From Streptococcus sp. DD12 (GTDB lineage: Bacteria > Bacillota > Bacilli > Lactobacillales > Streptococcaceae): DNA of 64,000 bases. The stretch covers positions 51,265-115,264 of the forward strand of contig NZ_KQ969497.1 of the NCBI RefSeq assembly GCF_001578885.1, written 5' to 3'. This document shows positions 28,851-39,915 of this stretch, piece by piece. A program made the translations under genes and the position numbers. The first letter of the stretch is position 1. Each line of letters opens with the position of its first letter. Below the pieces are notes generated by a model. It had not been told where the DNA came from and did no database searches. It was given only the letters and a program-made list of their open reading frames with translations.

Positions 28851-28880
28851 TTGACGCCTTTCTTTAAGATTTGTTATAAT
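28851..28880 (+). promoter_or_regulatory. Promoter of the small membrane protein pair
   Basis: TTGACG (28851-28856), an 18-base spacer with extended TG, consensus TATAAT (28875-28880). It starts in the T run of the preceding terminator. Confidence 0.8.
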
Positions 28881-28909
28881 AACTTTATCTTTAAAAAAGG
28901 AGTTTTAGG

Positions 28910-29329
28910 ATGTTTCCTCAAGAAAATTTTCAAAACAAAGATAGTAAATCTTTGGCAACAGCTTGTGCTATCGTTGGCTTAGCTGGTGGTATCTACTTGT
29001 TGTTTGGTTTTTGGTTTTTGATGTTGGCTGCGGCAACGGGCTCAGACTTTCTGACTAGTATTGTCCTTGTCTTTGGCTACCTGGTCCGTTTGGCTGTCTT
29101 GGTTCTCGGTATTGTCGGTGCGGTTACCTTCAAGGGGGCTCTATCACCGGTTAAATCAGCTCCAAGCGTCTTGTTGATTGTTGGTGGTGCGATTTCCTTT
29201 ATCCCTCTCTTAGGTTGGATTGGCGGCATTGTGGCTATCATTGGTGGGGCGCTTTATTTGGCAAGTCTTAAGAATTTCAACCAAACCCCACAAGCTCCAC
29301 AGAATCCCCAAAATCCCTTTATGCGATAA
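28910..29329 (+). CDS. Small membrane protein of unknown function (a)
   Basis: 139 residues with about four hydrophobic segments and short loops. The glycine-rich segments (IVGLAGGIYLLFGF, LIVGGAISFIPLLGWIGG) and a cytoplasmic-looking tail YLASLKNFN ... NPQNPFMR are shared with the next gene, so the two are paralogues. I recognise no characterised family; a DUF4064-like membrane protein is possible. AAAAGGAG site. Confidence 0.7.
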   Translation: MFPQENFQNKDSKSLATACAIVGLAGGIYLLFGFWFLMLAAATGSDFLTSIVLVFGYLVRLAVLVLGIVGAVTFKGALSPVKSAPSVLLIVGGAISFIPLLGWIGGIVAIIGGALYLASLKNFNQTPQAPQNPQNPFMR

Positions 29330-29362
29330 GGGTGTTTTCATAATTTAAAAAGGAGGTTTGGT

Positions 29363-29851
29363 ATGTATCCTGATGGGACACTTGTGAAACAGTATAACAA
29401 AGGTTTGGCGATAACTATCGCGATTCTTAGCCTAATTGGTGGCTTTATCTTTTTGCCTGATAGCCTTAACATAATTTTATATTATCTTCTTAACGGTTAT
29501 TTTGGTCCTTTGTTTCCCGTTTGGCTTAATTTTTTCATCCTTTTGCCCATTCTGCTTTTAGCTATTATCGGTGCCCTTGTCTATAGAGGGGCACAATCCC
29601 CTGTCTATAAGGCGGCTAGGGTATTGACGCTTATTGGTGGCATTCTTTTAGGAATCAATTTTTTGATGATTATGTCTTCACCGTTTTACTATTATTATTT
29701 GTCTGGATTCTCCACTATTTTATGGTTTGTTCGCGATTTTATGGCTCTGGTAGGAAATGCGTTTCTTATTGTCGGTGCCTTCCTTTACCTTGCTAGCTTG
29801 AAAAAATTCAACCGAGTGTTTATGAATCCCCAAAATCCCTTTATTCGATAA
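29363..29851 (+). CDS. Small membrane protein of unknown function (b)
   Basis: 162 residues, about four hydrophobic segments, ending YLASLKKFN ... NPQNPFIR, almost the same tail as its neighbour. The middle also repeats the pattern GALVYRGAQSPVYKAARVL against GAVTFKGALSPVKSAPSVL. It follows 33 bases downstream with AAAGGAGG, so both are probably co-transcribed, and a terminator follows. Function unknown. Confidence 0.7.
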   Translation: MYPDGTLVKQYNKGLAITIAILSLIGGFIFLPDSLNIILYYLLNGYFGPLFPVWLNFFILLPILLLAIIGALVYRGAQSPVYKAARVLTLIGGILLGINFLMIMSSPFYYYYLSGFSTILWFVRDFMALVGNAFLIVGAFLYLASLKKFNRVFMNPQNPFIR

Positions 29852-29857
29852 GGGAGA

Positions 29858-29883
29858 AAGCAAGGTTTTACCTTGCTTTTTTT
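29858..29883 (+). terminator. Terminator before rpoB
   Basis: AAGCAAGG (29858-29865) pairs with CCTTGCTT (29871-29878) followed by T. The right arm contains the -35 box of the rpoB promoter. Confidence 0.85.
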
Positions 29884-29900
29884 GACATTTATGCTATAAT
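29873..29900 (+). promoter_or_regulatory. Promoter of rpoBC
   Basis: TTGCTT (29873-29878), 16 bases, TATAAT (29895-29900) with an extended TG at 29892-29893. It overlaps the terminator hairpin of the preceding gene. Confidence 0.65.
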
Positions 29901-29919
29901 AAATGTAACTATTTGTCGT

Positions 29920-30001
29920 CTGCTTTGGTTGAAATATTGTCCAATCAAGGCTTACAGCAGTTAAATCCGCGGTTTCGCTCAGTGATTTAGCTGCTATTTT
30001 T
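29920..30001 (+). promoter_or_regulatory. Attenuator-like leader of rpoBC
   Basis: Hairpin A pairs TTTGGTTG (29924-29931) with CAATCAAG (29942-29949) and CTGC (29920-29923) with GCAG (29957-29960). Hairpin B is a terminator: AGCAGTTAAATC (29956-29967) pairs with GATTTAGCTGCT (29984-29995), one G-U, then ATTTTT. They compete for 29957-29960. The region 30002-30127 after it holds only the leader and the AAAGGAG site. Confidence 0.6.
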
Positions 30002-30127
30002 GTGTCTATTTTTGGAAAAAAGGAAGGATGTCACATATTCTTAATGATTCTAAAAATTCTGACAATTACAAATAGTAAAGACTTTGGGCTCATACAGAGC
30101 AGATGACTAGATAAAGGAGAAAGCATT

Positions 30128-33100
30128 TTGGCAGGACATGAAGTGCAGTACGGAAAACACCGTACGCGTCGAAGTTTTTCACGCATCAAAGAAGTACTCG
30201 ACTTACCAAACTTGATTGAGATTCAGACGGATTCCTTTCAAGAATTCTTGGACTCAGGGTTGAAAGAAGTTTTTGAGGACGTGCTTCCAATCTCTAACTT
30301 TACAGACACGATGGAGTTAGAATTTGTCGGTTACGAGTTTAAGGAACCTAAATACAATATCGAAGAGGCGCGTGCCCACGATGCGCACTATTCTGCGCCG
30401 ATGTTTGTCACTTTCCGTCTCATCAATAAGGAAACCGGTGAAATCAAGACGCAGGAAGTCTTCTTTGGTGATTTCCCACTCATGACGGAGATGGGAACCT
30501 TTATCATCAACGGGGCAGAACGGATTATCGTATCTCAGTTGGTGCGTTCACCAGGGGTTTACTTTAGTGAAAGTGCTGATAAAAACGGAAAAATTAACTA
30601 TGGTTCCACAGTTATCCCTAATCGTGGGGCTTGGTTGGAATTGGAAACGGATTCCAAAGATATCGCTTATACCCGTATCGACCGGACACGTAAGATTCCA
30701 TTTACAACCTTAGTGCGGGCGCTTGGTTTCTCTGGAGATGACGAAATTGTTGATATCTTTGGGGATAGTGACTTGGTGCGCAACACCATTGAAAAAGATA
30801 TCCACAAAAATCCAAGTGATTCACGGACGGATGAAGCGCTCAAGGAAATCTACGAACGTTTGCGTCCAGGAGAACCTAAGACAGCAGATAGTTCACGTAG
30901 TCTCTTGACGGCTCGTTTCTTTGATCCACATCGCTATGATTTGGCAGCTGTTGGTCGTTACAAAATTAACAAAAAACTAAACCTTAAAACACGTCTTTTG
31001 GGTCAAACCATTGCTGAAAACTTGGTAGATCCTGAAACTGGTGAGATTTTGGTTGAAGAAGGCACTGTCTTGACCCGTGATGTGTTGGATAGTATCTCAG
31101 AACAACTTAATGGGGACCTCAACAAGTTTATCTACACACCAAATGAATATGCTGTGGTGACAGAACCTGTTGAATTGCAAAAATTCCGTGTTGTTTCTCC
31201 AGTTGACCCTGATCGTGTGGTAAACATCATCGGGAATGCCAACCCAGGCGAAAAAGTCCGCCATGTAACACCAGCGGATATTTTGGCTGAAATGAGCTAC
31301 TTCCTTAACCTGGCAGAAGGCTTGGGAACAGTTGACGATATCGACCACCTAGGAAACCGTCGTATCCGTGCGGTTGGTGAACTTTTGGCCAACCAATTCC
31401 GTATTGGTTTGTCACGGATGGAGCGTAATGTCCGTGAAAGAATGAGCGTTCAGGACAACGAAGTCTTGACACCACAACAAATCATCAACATTCGTCCTGT
31501 GACAGCTGCAATCAAAGAATTCTTTGGTTCTTCTCAATTGTCACAGTTCATGGACCAACACAACCCACTGTCAGAGTTGTCCCACAAACGCCGTTTGTCA
31601 GCCTTGGGACCTGGTGGTTTGACGCGTGACCGTGCCGGCTATGAAGTTCGTGACGTGCACTACACGCACTACGGACGGATGTGTCCGATTGAAACACCTG
31701 AAGGACCAAACATCGGTTTGATTAACAACTTGTCCTCATACGGTCACCTGAACAAGTACGGCTTTATCCAAACACCGTATCGTAAGGTAGATCGGGCAAC
31801 GGGTCAAGTGACAAACACGATTGAGTGGCTAACAGCTGATGAAGAAGATGAGTACACTGTTGCTCAGGCCAACTCCCCATTGAACCCAGATGGTAGCTTT
31901 GCGACAGATATCGTGATGGGACGTCATCGTGGTAACAACCAAGAATTCCCTGCTAGCAGTGTGGATTACATGGACGTGTCACCGAAACAGGTAGTTGCCG
32001 TGGCGACAGCATGTATTCCATTCTTGGAAAACGATGACTCCAACCGTGCCCTCATGGGTGCCAACATGCAACGGCAAGCTGTACCATTGATTGACCCACA
32101 TGCACCATACGTGGGGACTGGTATGGAATATCAAGCGGCTCACGATTCAGGTGCTGCTGTGATTGCCCAACATGATGGACGTGTGACTTATGCCGATGCA
32201 GACAAAGTCGAAGTGCGCCGTGAAGATGGGTCGTTGGATATTTACAATATTGTCAAATACCGCCGTTCAAACTCTGGTACGGCCTATAACCAACGTACCT
32301 TGGTTAAGGTTGGCGACCAAGTAGAAAAAGGTGACTTTATCGCTGACGGGCCATCTATGGAACGTGGCGAAATGGCCTTAGGTCAAAACCCAATCGTTGC
32401 CTACATGACCTGGGAAGGGTATAACTTCGAGGATGCGGTTATCATGTCCGAACGCCTGGTCAAAGATGATGTCTATACTTCCGTTCACTTAGAAGAATTT
32501 GAATCTGAAACACGTGATACCAAGCTTGGGCCTGAAGAAATCACCCGTGAAATTCCAAACGTCGGGGAAGATGCCCTGAAAGACCTTGATGAGATGGGAA
32601 TTATCCGCATCGGTGCTGAGGTCAAAGAAGGGGATATCCTTGTTGGTAAGGTGACACCGAAGGGTGAAAAGGACCTTTCAGCAGAAGAACGTCTTCTTCA
32701 TGCCATCTTTGGTGATAAGTCACGTGAAGTGCGTGATACTTCACTACGTGTACCTCACGGTGGTGACGGTGTGGTCAATGATGTCCGTATCTTTACCCGT
32801 GAAAACGGCGATGAACTCCAATCTGGTGTTAACATGCTTGTGCGGGTTTACATTGCACAAAAACGTAAGATTAAAGTCGGTGATAAGATGGCCGGTCGTC
32901 ACGGAAACAAGGGGGTTGTCTCTCGTATCGTTCCAGTTGAAGACATGCCTTACTTGCCTGATGGAACACCTGTTGATATCATGTTGAACCCTCTTGGGGT
33001 GCCATCTCGGATGAATATCGGTCAGGTTATGGAACTCCACCTGGGTATGGCTGCGCGTGAGTTGGGTATTCATATTGCTACACCAGTCTTTGATGGAGCA

Positions 33101-33688
33101 AGCTCAGAAGACCTTTGGGCAACAGTCAAGGAAGCTGGAATGGCGAGTGATGCCAAGACAGTTCTCTACGATGGCCGTACAGGGGAACCATTTGACAACC
33201 GTGTTTCAGTAGGTGTCATGTACATGATCAAGCTTCACCACATGGTTGATGACAAGCTCCACGCTCGTTCAACTGGTCCTTACTCACTGGTTACCCAACA
33301 ACCGCTGGGTGGTAAAGCGCAGTTTGGTGGACAACGTTTCGGGGAAATGGAAGTTTGGGCTCTAGAAGCCTACGGTGCTTCTAATGTCTTGCAAGAGATT
33401 TTGACCTACAAATCAGATGATGTGAATGGTCGTCTTAAGGCGTACGAAGCCATCACTAAAGGAAAACCAATTCCAAAACCTGGTGTGCCTGAATCCTTCC
33501 GCGTTTTGGTCAAAGAATTACAATCTCTTGGTCTTGACATGCGTGTCCTTGATGAAGACGACCGAGAAGTTGAATTGCGTGACTTGGACGAATTGGACGA
33601 TGATGAAGTGATGCATGTGGACGATTTAGAGCGTGCGCGTGAAAAGCAAGCCAAAGAAGATCAAGAATTTAAACAAACAGAACAATAA
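30128..33688 (+). CDS. rpoB: RNA polymerase beta subunit
   Basis: 1186 residues from a TTG start after AAAGGAG. The rifampicin region reads [20 protein letters not shown] near residue 470, with the sensitive-type residues at the usual resistance positions. The active-site lysines lie around [19 protein letters not shown] and [11 protein letters not shown]. The C-terminal acidic tail ([17 protein letters not shown]) is typical of streptococci. Catalytic core of RNA polymerase. Confidence 0.98.
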   Translation: MAGHEVQYGKHRTRRSFSRIKEVLDLPNLIEIQTDSFQEFLDSGLKEVFEDVLPISNFTDTMELEFVGYEFKEPKYNIEEARAHDAHYSAPMFVTFRLINKETGEIKTQEVFFGDFPLMTEMGTFIINGAERIIVSQLVRSPGVYFSESADKNGKINYGSTVIPNRGAWLELETDSKDIAYTRIDRTRKIPFTTLVRALGFSGDDEIVDIFGDSDLVRNTIEKDIHKNPSDSRTDEALKEIYERLRPGEPKTADSSRSLLTARFFDPHRYDLAAVGRYKINKKLNLKTRLLGQTIAENLVDPETGEILVEEGTVLTRDVLDSISEQLNGDLNKFIYTPNEYAVVTEPVELQKFRVVSPVDPDRVVNIIGNANPGEKVRHVTPADILAEMSYFLNLAEGLGTVDDIDHLGNRRIRAVGELLANQFRIGLSRMERNVRERMSVQDNEVLTPQQIINIRPVTAAIKEFFGSSQLSQFMDQHNPLSELSHKRRLSALGPGGLTRDRAGYEVRDVHYTHYGRMCPIETPEGPNIGLINNLSSYGHLNKYGFIQTPYRKVDRATGQVTNTIEWLTADEEDEYTVAQANSPLNPDGSFATDIVMGRHRGNNQEFPASSVDYMDVSPKQVVAVATACIPFLENDDSNRALMGANMQRQAVPLIDPHAPYVGTGMEYQAAHDSGAAVIAQHDGRVTYADADKVEVRREDGSLDIYNIVKYRRSNSGTAYNQRTLVKVGDQVEKGDFIADGPSMERGEMALGQNPIVAYMTWEGYNFEDAVIMSERLVKDDVYTSVHLEEFESETRDTKLGPEEITREIPNVGEDALKDLDEMGIIRIGAEVKEGDILVGKVTPKGEKDLSAEERLLHAIFGDKSREVRDTSLRVPHGGDGVVNDVRIFTRENGDELQSGVNMLVRVYIAQKRKIKVGDKMAGRHGNKGVVSRIVPVEDMPYLPDGTPVDIMLNPLGVPSRMNIGQVMELHLGMAARELGIHIATPVFDGASSEDLWATVKEAGMASDAKTVLYDGRTGEPFDNRVSVGVMYMIKLHHMVDDKLHARSTGPYSLVTQQPLGGKAQFGGQRFGEMEVWALEAYGASNVLQEILTYKSDDVNGRLKAYEAITKGKPIPKPGVPESFRVLVKELQSLGLDMRVLDEDDREVELRDLDELDDDEVMHVDDLERAREKQAKEDQEFKQTEQ

Positions 33689-33727
33689 GACGCGGTCTTA
33701 AGAGAAACAATTAGAAAGGGATAGAAA

Positions 33728-36700
33728 GTGGTTGACGTAAATCGATTTAAAAGTATGCAAATCACTTTAGCCTCACCAAGTAAGGTCCGCTCATGGTCTT
33801 ACGGTGAAGTTAAAAAGCCTGAAACCATCAACTACCGAACGCTGAAACCTGAGCGTGAAGGTCTATTTGACGAAGTTATTTTCGGTCCAACCAAAGATTG
33901 GGAGTGTGCCTGCGGGAAATACAAACGTATTCGCTACCGTGGTATTATCTGTGACCGCTGTGGTGTTGAGGTCACACGTGCCAAGGTTCGTCGCGAACGC
34001 ATGGGGCACATTGAACTTAAGGCGCCTGTTTCACACATCTGGTATTTCAAGGGTGTGCCATCTCGGATGGGCTTGACCTTGGACATGAGTCCACGTTCTT
34101 TGGAAGAAGTCATTTACTTTGCTGCCTATGTTGTCATCGATCCCAAGGAGACACCTCTAGAAGCTAAGTCACTCTTGACAGAACGGGAATACCGTGAAAA
34201 ATTACAAGAATACGGTCCAGGTTCCTTTGTGGCCAAGATGGGAGCGGAAGCTATCCAAGACTTGTTAAAACAAGTGGACTTGGAAAAGGAAATTGCAGAG
34301 CTTAAGGAAGAGTTGAAATCTGCAACGGGACAAAAACGGGTCAAGGCTGTTCGCCGTTTGGATGTTTTGGATGCATTCTACAAGTCTGGGAACAAACCAG
34401 AATGGATGGTCCTCAATATCCTGCCGGTTATTCCGCCAGACCTTCGCCCAATGGTTCAATTGGACGGTGGCCGTTTTGCGGCTTCTGACCTCAATGACCT
34501 CTACCGTCGTGTTATCAATCGGAACAACCGTTTGGCTCGTCTCTTGGAACTCAACGCTCCAGGAATCATTGTGCAAAACGAAAAACGGATGCTACAAGAA
34601 GCAGTTGATGCCTTGATTGATAATGGCCGTCGTGGTCGCCCAATCACAGGTCCAGGAAGCCGTCCGCTCAAATCTCTCAGCCACATGCTGAAAGGAAAAC
34701 AAGGACGTTTCCGTCAAAACTTGCTAGGGAAACGGGTTGACTTCTCTGGTCGTTCCGTTATCGCTGTCGGGCCAACCCTCAAGATGTACCAGTGTGGTGT
34801 GCCGCGTGAAATGGCGATTGAACTCTTCAAGCCATTTGTGATGCGTGAAATCGTGGCTCGAGACATTGCCCAAAACGTCAAAGCCGCTAAACGTCTTATT
34901 GAACGTGGTGACGAGCGCATCTGGGACATTCTGGAAGAAGTGATCAAAGAACACCCTGTTTTGCTTAACCGGGCACCTACCCTTCACCGATTGGGGATTC
35001 AGGCCTTTGAACCTGTCCTCATCGACGGGAAAGCTTTGCGTCTTCACCCATTGGTCTGTGAGGCCTACAATGCCGACTTTGACGGGGACCAAATGGCCAT
35101 CCACGTGCCTCTTTCCGAAGAAGCGCAAGCTGAAGCACGTTTGCTCATGTTGGCCGCAGAGCACATCCTGAATCCTAAGGATGGTAAACCAGTTGTTACG
35201 CCATCTCAAGATATGGTTTTGGGGAACTATTACCTCACCATGGAAGATGCAGGGCGTGAAGGGGAAGGCATGGTCTTCAAGGACAAGGATGAAGCTATCA
35301 TGGCTTACCGCAATGGCTATGCCCACTTGCATACGCGTGTAGGTATTGCTGTGGACAGCATGCCTGAAAAACCTTGGACTCCTGACCAAGAGCACAAAAT
35401 CCTGATTACAACAGTTGGTAAGATTATCTTTAACGATATCATGCCTGCTGATTTGCCTTACTTGCAAGAACCAACTCAAGAAAACTTGACCAAACAAACA
35501 CCAGACAAATATTTTGTGGCACCTGGTCAAGATATCAAGGCCATCATTGCTGACCTCGAGTTGAATATTCCATTTAAGAAGAAAAATCTAGGAAATATCA
35601 TCGCAGAAACCTTCAAACGTTTCCGTACTACAGAAACGTCAGCCTTTTTGGACCGCCTAAAAGATTTGGGATACTACCATTCCACATTGGCTGGTCTGAC
35701 CGTAGGTATTGCCGATATTCCTGTGATTGATGACAAACAAGAAATCATCGATCGTGCGCACCACAAGGTTGAAGAAATTTCCAAAGCCTTCCGTCGCGGT
35801 CTCATGACTGACGATGACCGTTACGATGCAGTAACAACTACTTGGCGTGAAGCCAAAGAAGAACTGGAAGCTCGTCTGATTGAGTCTCAAGACCCGAATA
35901 ACCCAATCGTTATGATGATGGACTCTGGTGCCCGTGGTAACATCTCCAACTTCTCCCAATTGGCGGGGATGCGTGGTCTGATGGCAGCACCAAACGGACG
36001 TATCATGGAGTTGCCAATCTTGTCTAACTTCCGTGAAGGGCTCTCCGTTTTGGAAATGTTCTTCTCTACGCACGGAGCCCGTAAAGGGATGACCGATACC
36101 GCCCTTAAGACTGCCGACTCAGGTTACTTGACCCGTCGTCTGGTTGATGTGGCGCAAGACGTTATCATCCGTGAGGACGACTGTGGAACTGACCGTGGTT
36201 TGGTTGTTACAGCTATCACAGACGGAAAAGAAGTGACAGAAACACTAGAAGAACGTCTACAAGGCCGTTACACGAAGAAGACGGTTCACCATCCAGAAAC
36301 TGGTGCTGTCTTGCTTGGTGCAGACCAATTGATCACTGAAGCAAAAGCTGCTGAGATTGTCGCTGCCGGTGTTACTGAAGTGACCATCCGTTCTGTCTTT
36401 ACATGTAATACCCGTCATGGGGTTTGCCGCCACTGTTACGGTATTAACCTTGCGACAGGTGATGCGGTTGAAGTGGGTGAAGCTGTTGGTACCATTGCAG
36501 CCCAATCTATCGGGGAACCTGGTACTCAGTTGACCATGCGGACCTTCCACACGGGGGGTGTGGCATCAAGCGAAGACATCACTCAAGGTTTGCCTCGTAT
36601 CCAGGAAATCTTTGAAGCACGTAACCCTAAAGGGGAAGCGGTCATTACAGAGGTTAAAGGTGAAGTTGTTGCTATCGACGAAGATGCAGCGACACGAACC

Positions 36701-37441
36701 AAGAAAGTCATCGTCGAAGGGGCTACAGGAACTGGAGAATACACCGTTCCATTTACCGCTCGTATGAAAGTTGAAGTTGGTAGTCAAGTCCAACGTGGAG
36801 CCGCTCTGACTGAAGGGTCTATCCAACCAAAACGCTTGTTGGAAGTGCGTGATGCCCTTTCTGTTGAAACTTACCTGTTGGCTGAGGTTCAAAAAGTTTA
36901 CCGTAGCCAAGGGGTAGAAATCGGAGACAAACACGTTGAGGTTATGGTTCGCCAAATGTTGCGCAAGGTACGTGTCATGGATCCAGGAGACACAGATCTC
37001 CTGCCAGGTACCCTGATGGACATTTCAGATTTCACTGACGCTAACCGTGAAGCTGTTGTCTCTGGTGCCAACCCTGCTACTTGTCGTCCAGTTCTTTTGG
37101 GAATTACCAAAGCCTCATTGGAAACGAACTCATTCTTATCTGCTGCGTCCTTCCAAGAAACAACACGTGTCTTGACCGATGCTGCCATTCGTGGTAAGAA
37201 AGATCATTTCTTGGGTCTTAAGGAAAATGTTATCATTGGTAAGATTATCCCAGCTGGTACTGGTATGGCGCGTTACCGCAATATCGAACCATTAGCTAAC
37301 AATGAAAATCTTGAAGCTGAAGTTGCATTAGCCCAAACGGGAATGGAACAAGCTGTAGCTGATTTTAAAGAAGAATTAGCCAAAGAAGGTCTTGTCGAAG
37401 AAGCACAAGCAGTTGCTGAAGATGAGTTAACTAAGGCTTAA
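33728..37441 (+). CDS. rpoC: RNA polymerase beta' subunit
   Basis: 1237 residues from a GTG start after AAAGGGAT. The N-terminal zinc finger is [20 protein letters not shown], the catalytic magnesium motif NADFDGDQM lies near residue 448, the bridge helix and trigger loop region follows ([17 protein letters not shown], then [10 protein letters not shown]), and the second zinc site is [11 protein letters not shown]. 39 bases after rpoB in the same operon; terminator after the stop. Confidence 0.98.
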   Translation: MVDVNRFKSMQITLASPSKVRSWSYGEVKKPETINYRTLKPEREGLFDEVIFGPTKDWECACGKYKRIRYRGIICDRCGVEVTRAKVRRERMGHIELKAPVSHIWYFKGVPSRMGLTLDMSPRSLEEVIYFAAYVVIDPKETPLEAKSLLTEREYREKLQEYGPGSFVAKMGAEAIQDLLKQVDLEKEIAELKEELKSATGQKRVKAVRRLDVLDAFYKSGNKPEWMVLNILPVIPPDLRPMVQLDGGRFAASDLNDLYRRVINRNNRLARLLELNAPGIIVQNEKRMLQEAVDALIDNGRRGRPITGPGSRPLKSLSHMLKGKQGRFRQNLLGKRVDFSGRSVIAVGPTLKMYQCGVPREMAIELFKPFVMREIVARDIAQNVKAAKRLIERGDERIWDILEEVIKEHPVLLNRAPTLHRLGIQAFEPVLIDGKALRLHPLVCEAYNADFDGDQMAIHVPLSEEAQAEARLLMLAAEHILNPKDGKPVVTPSQDMVLGNYYLTMEDAGREGEGMVFKDKDEAIMAYRNGYAHLHTRVGIAVDSMPEKPWTPDQEHKILITTVGKIIFNDIMPADLPYLQEPTQENLTKQTPDKYFVAPGQDIKAIIADLELNIPFKKKNLGNIIAETFKRFRTTETSAFLDRLKDLGYYHSTLAGLTVGIADIPVIDDKQEIIDRAHHKVEEISKAFRRGLMTDDDRYDAVTTTWREAKEELEARLIESQDPNNPIVMMMDSGARGNISNFSQLAGMRGLMAAPNGRIMELPILSNFREGLSVLEMFFSTHGARKGMTDTALKTADSGYLTRRLVDVAQDVIIREDDCGTDRGLVVTAITDGKEVTETLEERLQGRYTKKTVHHPETGAVLLGADQLITEAKAAEIVAAGVTEVTIRSVFTCNTRHGVCRHCYGINLATGDAVEVGEAVGTIAAQSIGEPGTQLTMRTFHTGGVASSEDITQGLPRIQEIFEARNPKGEAVITEVKGEVVAIDEDAATRTKKVIVEGATGTGEYTVPFTARMKVEVGSQVQRGAALTEGSIQPKRLLEVRDALSVETYLLAEVQKVYRSQGVEIGDKHVEVMVRQMLRKVRVMDPGDTDLLPGTLMDISDFTDANREAVVSGANPATCRPVLLGITKASLETNSFLSAASFQETTRVLTDAAIRGKKDHFLGLKENVIIGKIIPAGTGMARYRNIEPLANNENLEAEVALAQTGMEQAVADFKEELAKEGLVEEAQAVAEDELTKA

Positions 37442-37444
37442 AAG

Positions 37445-37468
37445 AAAAGGTCCGAGAGGGCCTTTTTT
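37445..37468 (+). terminator. Terminator of rpoBC
   Basis: AAAAGGTCC pairs with GGGCCTTTT over GAGA, followed by T. Confidence 0.85.
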
Positions 37469-37498
37469 CTTGTCCCCTCAATTTAAAATCAAAGTTTT

Positions 37499-37526
37499 TT
37501 GATAATTCGCTCAGATGCGCTATAAT
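37499..37526 (+). promoter_or_regulatory. Promoter of the DUF1033 gene
   Basis: TTGATA (37499-37504), 16 bases, TATAAT (37521-37526). Confidence 0.75.
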
Positions 37527-37555
37527 AGCCCTAAGAAATAAATGGGGGTGAGCAG

Positions 37556-37915
37556 GTGTATCAGGTGATTCAATTAGAAGGCACCATTGAACCTTGGTGG
37601 CTCTTTGATGAGTTGCAAGAAGATATTGTGTCTGTGCAGGAATATCAAGATTTTTATGAAGCCCTCAAGGCCTATAAAAAGTTGTGCCAGACGTATTTGG
37701 CTCGTTGCCCACAGTTTGATAGCAGAGAAGAGCTGATGGCAGCTTTTTGGGATGAAAGCGAGCAGACCTGGTGTGAAGAGTGTGGCGATATGCTACAAGA
37801 ATTTCACTCGATTGCCTTACTAGAAAATGGCAAGGTTGTTTCTAAAGCGCGCTACCGCCCCGGTTATGACCATGATACGGATAACCCATTTCCATCGGGC
37901 ACCAGCCTCAACTAG
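37556..37915 (+). CDS. DUF1033 family protein
   Basis: 119 residues from a GTG after GGGGGTGAG. Starts MYQVIQLEGTIEPWWLFD and contains EQTWCEECGDMLQEFHSIAL, matching the DUF1033 family found in lactic acid bacteria just upstream of the competence pilus operon. Acidic and soluble, function unknown. It has its own promoter and a strong terminator, so it is not part of the comY transcript. Confidence 0.8.
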   Translation: MYQVIQLEGTIEPWWLFDELQEDIVSVQEYQDFYEALKAYKKLCQTYLARCPQFDSREELMAAFWDESEQTWCEECGDMLQEFHSIALLENGKVVSKARYRPGYDHDTDNPFPSGTSLN

Positions 37916-37920
37916 TCACT

Positions 37921-37955
37921 ACCACACAGAGAGATTATCTCTGTGTGGTTTTTTT
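37921..37955 (+). terminator. Terminator of the DUF1033 gene
   Basis: ACCACACAGAGA (37921-37932) pairs with TCTCTGTGTGGT (37938-37949), followed by T. Confidence 0.9.
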
Positions 37956-37976
37956 GTGGCTAGTTTTCTGCTCCTT

Positions 37977-37984
37977 TTCGAATA
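37977..37984 (+). promoter_or_regulatory. Candidate SigX/ComX box (cin-box) of the comY operon
   Basis: TTCGAATA, one mismatch from the streptococcal late-competence box TACGAATA, 20 bases before the comYA start. No sigma-A promoter is evident. The operon is therefore expected to be induced only during competence. Confidence 0.65.
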
Positions 37985-38003
37985 AGGAATTGAAAGGAGT
38001 TTT

Positions 38004-38945
38004 ATGGTTCAACGATTAGCAAAAGACTTGATTGCCCAGGCTGTGCAATCACAGGCGCAAGATATTTATCTTATTCCACGTAAGGACGAGTATGAGTGTT
38101 TCTTACGGGTGGGAGATAAGCGCCAAGCAGTCGGGACATACCCATTGGAAAAAGGCAAACAGCTGATTAGCCATTTCAAGTTTCTGGCAGGAATGAATGT
38201 GGGGGAACAGCGTCGGACGCAACTTGGCTCTTGCGACTATTTGTGGAGTGGCCATCAAACGGTCTCTTTACGTCTCTCTTCTGTAGGTGACTACCGTTCC
38301 CTGGAAAGTCTGGTCTTACGTGTTTTGTATGATGGCGAACGTGACCTAAACTTTTGGTTTTCGGGCTTTGAACAAGTTGAAAGCATCCTGGCAGGCCGTG
38401 GACTCTATTTGTTTTCTGGACCTGTTGGCTCGGGAAAGACCAGCCTCATGTATCAGCTGGCGAGGACACATTTTAAAAACCAACAGACACTCACGATTGA
38501 GGACCCTGTCGAAATCAAGCAAGAAGACATGCTTCAATTACAACTTAATGACAGTATCGGCATGACCTATGATAACCTCATTAAGCTGTCCTTGCGCCAT
38601 CGGCCAGATTTATTGATTATCGGGGAAATCCGTGACAGCGAAACCGCACGGGCGGTGATTCGAGCTAGTTTGACAGGCGCAACCGTATTTTCTACGATTC
38701 ATGCCAAGAGTATCCCTGGTGTTTATGCCCGACTCATAGAACTGGGCGTTTCCCCTCAGGAGTTAGCTAATTGTTTGCAAGGCATTATTTACCAACGATT
38801 AATTGCAGGAGGAGGTTTGATTGATGTCGCAGATAAGGATTTTAAAACGCATAAGCCCACGCAGTGGAACGCCCAATTGGACCAACTGGCTTTGGATGGT
38901 CATCTCACGGAGTTACAAAAGGAAACCGAAAAAATTAGGCCTTAA
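38004..38945 (+). CDS. comYA: Competence pseudopilus ATPase ComYA/ComGA
   Basis: 313 residues of the PilB/GspE-type traffic ATPase family in its short Gram-positive form. Walker A GPVGSGKTSL is near residue 139, followed by the Asp box TIEDPVE, Walker B LLIIGEIRDSETA near 207 and the His box STIHA near 232. It powers assembly of the transformation pilus. Start has AAAGGAG. The 3' end overlaps comYB by about 120 bases if the latter starts at its best ribosome binding site. Confidence 0.95.
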   Translation: MVQRLAKDLIAQAVQSQAQDIYLIPRKDEYECFLRVGDKRQAVGTYPLEKGKQLISHFKFLAGMNVGEQRRTQLGSCDYLWSGHQTVSLRLSSVGDYRSLESLVLRVLYDGERDLNFWFSGFEQVESILAGRGLYLFSGPVGSGKTSLMYQLARTHFKNQQTLTIEDPVEIKQEDMLQLQLNDSIGMTYDNLIKLSLRHRPDLLIIGEIRDSETARAVIRASLTGATVFSTIHAKSIPGVYARLIELGVSPQELANCLQGIIYQRLIAGGGLIDVADKDFKTHKPTQWNAQLDQLALDGHLTELQKETEKIRP

Positions 38946-39915
38946 GCAGGAACGAAAAGTCATTCAGCTGTTTAACAATCTCTTTCGGGCAGGATTTCAT
39001 TTAACCGAAATTATCGATTTTCTTGAACGCAGCCACCTGTTGCCCGACCAGGCGGTTCAAACCATGGCCAAAGGGCTGGCCTCTGGCGGTCAACTAGCAG
39101 ATGTCTTACGTGAACTGCGTTTTTCGGATACCGTGGTCACTCAACTGTCCTTGGCGCATATTCATGGCAATGTTCAGGGGAGTCTGGCCCGCATTGAAAT
39201 CTATCTGACTAGCCTTGCTCAGGTTCGCAAAAAGCTGATTGAGGTGGCGACCTATCCGCTTATCCTATTGTCTTTTTTGGTGCTGATTATGCTAGGTTTA
39301 AAGCAATACTTGTTACCGCAAGTCAGCGAGGCGGGCAATTTTGCCGGTCAGCTAATTCGTCTATTTCCGACTCTGTTTTTTATGACTATCCTGCTAGGGA
39401 GCTTAATCGCCTTTGGGCTTGTATTTTGGGTTAAAAAAAGCGAACGTCTGTCTGTCTTGACAAGAGCTGTTCGTCTTCCGTTACTAGGACGCTTTATTAG
39501 ACTTTATTTTAGCGCCTATTTTGCTAGAGAATGGGGAAATCTGATTGGTCAGGGCTTGGAAATGACTCAGATTGTTCATATCATGCAAGAACAACCCTCG
39601 CCTTTATTTGTTGAACTAGGACGTGATATGGAAAAGGGGATGTTATTGGGGCGGTCCTTTTCACAGCAAGTTGCAACTTACCCCTTTTTTACCTCAGAGT
39701 TGAGTGTGATGATTGCTTATGGCGAAATGAAATCTAAGGTGGCTAGTGAATTAGACATTTATGCCCAAGAGACCTGGGAAACGTTTTTTGAGGGGCTTCA
39801 TCGTGCCACACAAGTTATCCAGCCCCTTGTCTTTATCCTGGTTGCGCTGGTTATTGTAATGATATACGCAGCCATGCTTTTACCAATGTATCAAAATATG
39901 GAGGTGCCTTTTTAA
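38824..39915 (+). CDS. comYB: Competence pseudopilus membrane platform ComYB/ComGB
   Basis: From ATG 38824 the product is 363 residues; AGGAGGAGG at 38808-38815 is a very strong site for it. A later ATG at 38896 would give the more usual length of about 340 but has no such site. RKVIQLFNNLFRAGFHLTEI, GSLARIEIYL and three hydrophobic segments are those of the GspF/PilC platform family. It anchors the pilus motor in the membrane. The true start is open between these two. Confidence 0.9.
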   Translation: MSQIRILKRISPRSGTPNWTNWLWMVISRSYKRKPKKLGLKQERKVIQLFNNLFRAGFHLTEIIDFLERSHLLPDQAVQTMAKGLASGGQLADVLRELRFSDTVVTQLSLAHIHGNVQGSLARIEIYLTSLAQVRKKLIEVATYPLILLSFLVLIMLGLKQYLLPQVSEAGNFAGQLIRLFPTLFFMTILLGSLIAFGLVFWVKKSERLSVLTRAVRLPLLGRFIRLYFSAYFAREWGNLIGQGLEMTQIVHIMQEQPSPLFVELGRDMEKGMLLGRSFSQQVATYPFFTSELSVMIAYGEMKSKVASELDIYAQETWETFFEGLHRATQVIQPLVFILVALVIVMIYAAMLLPMYQNMEVPF

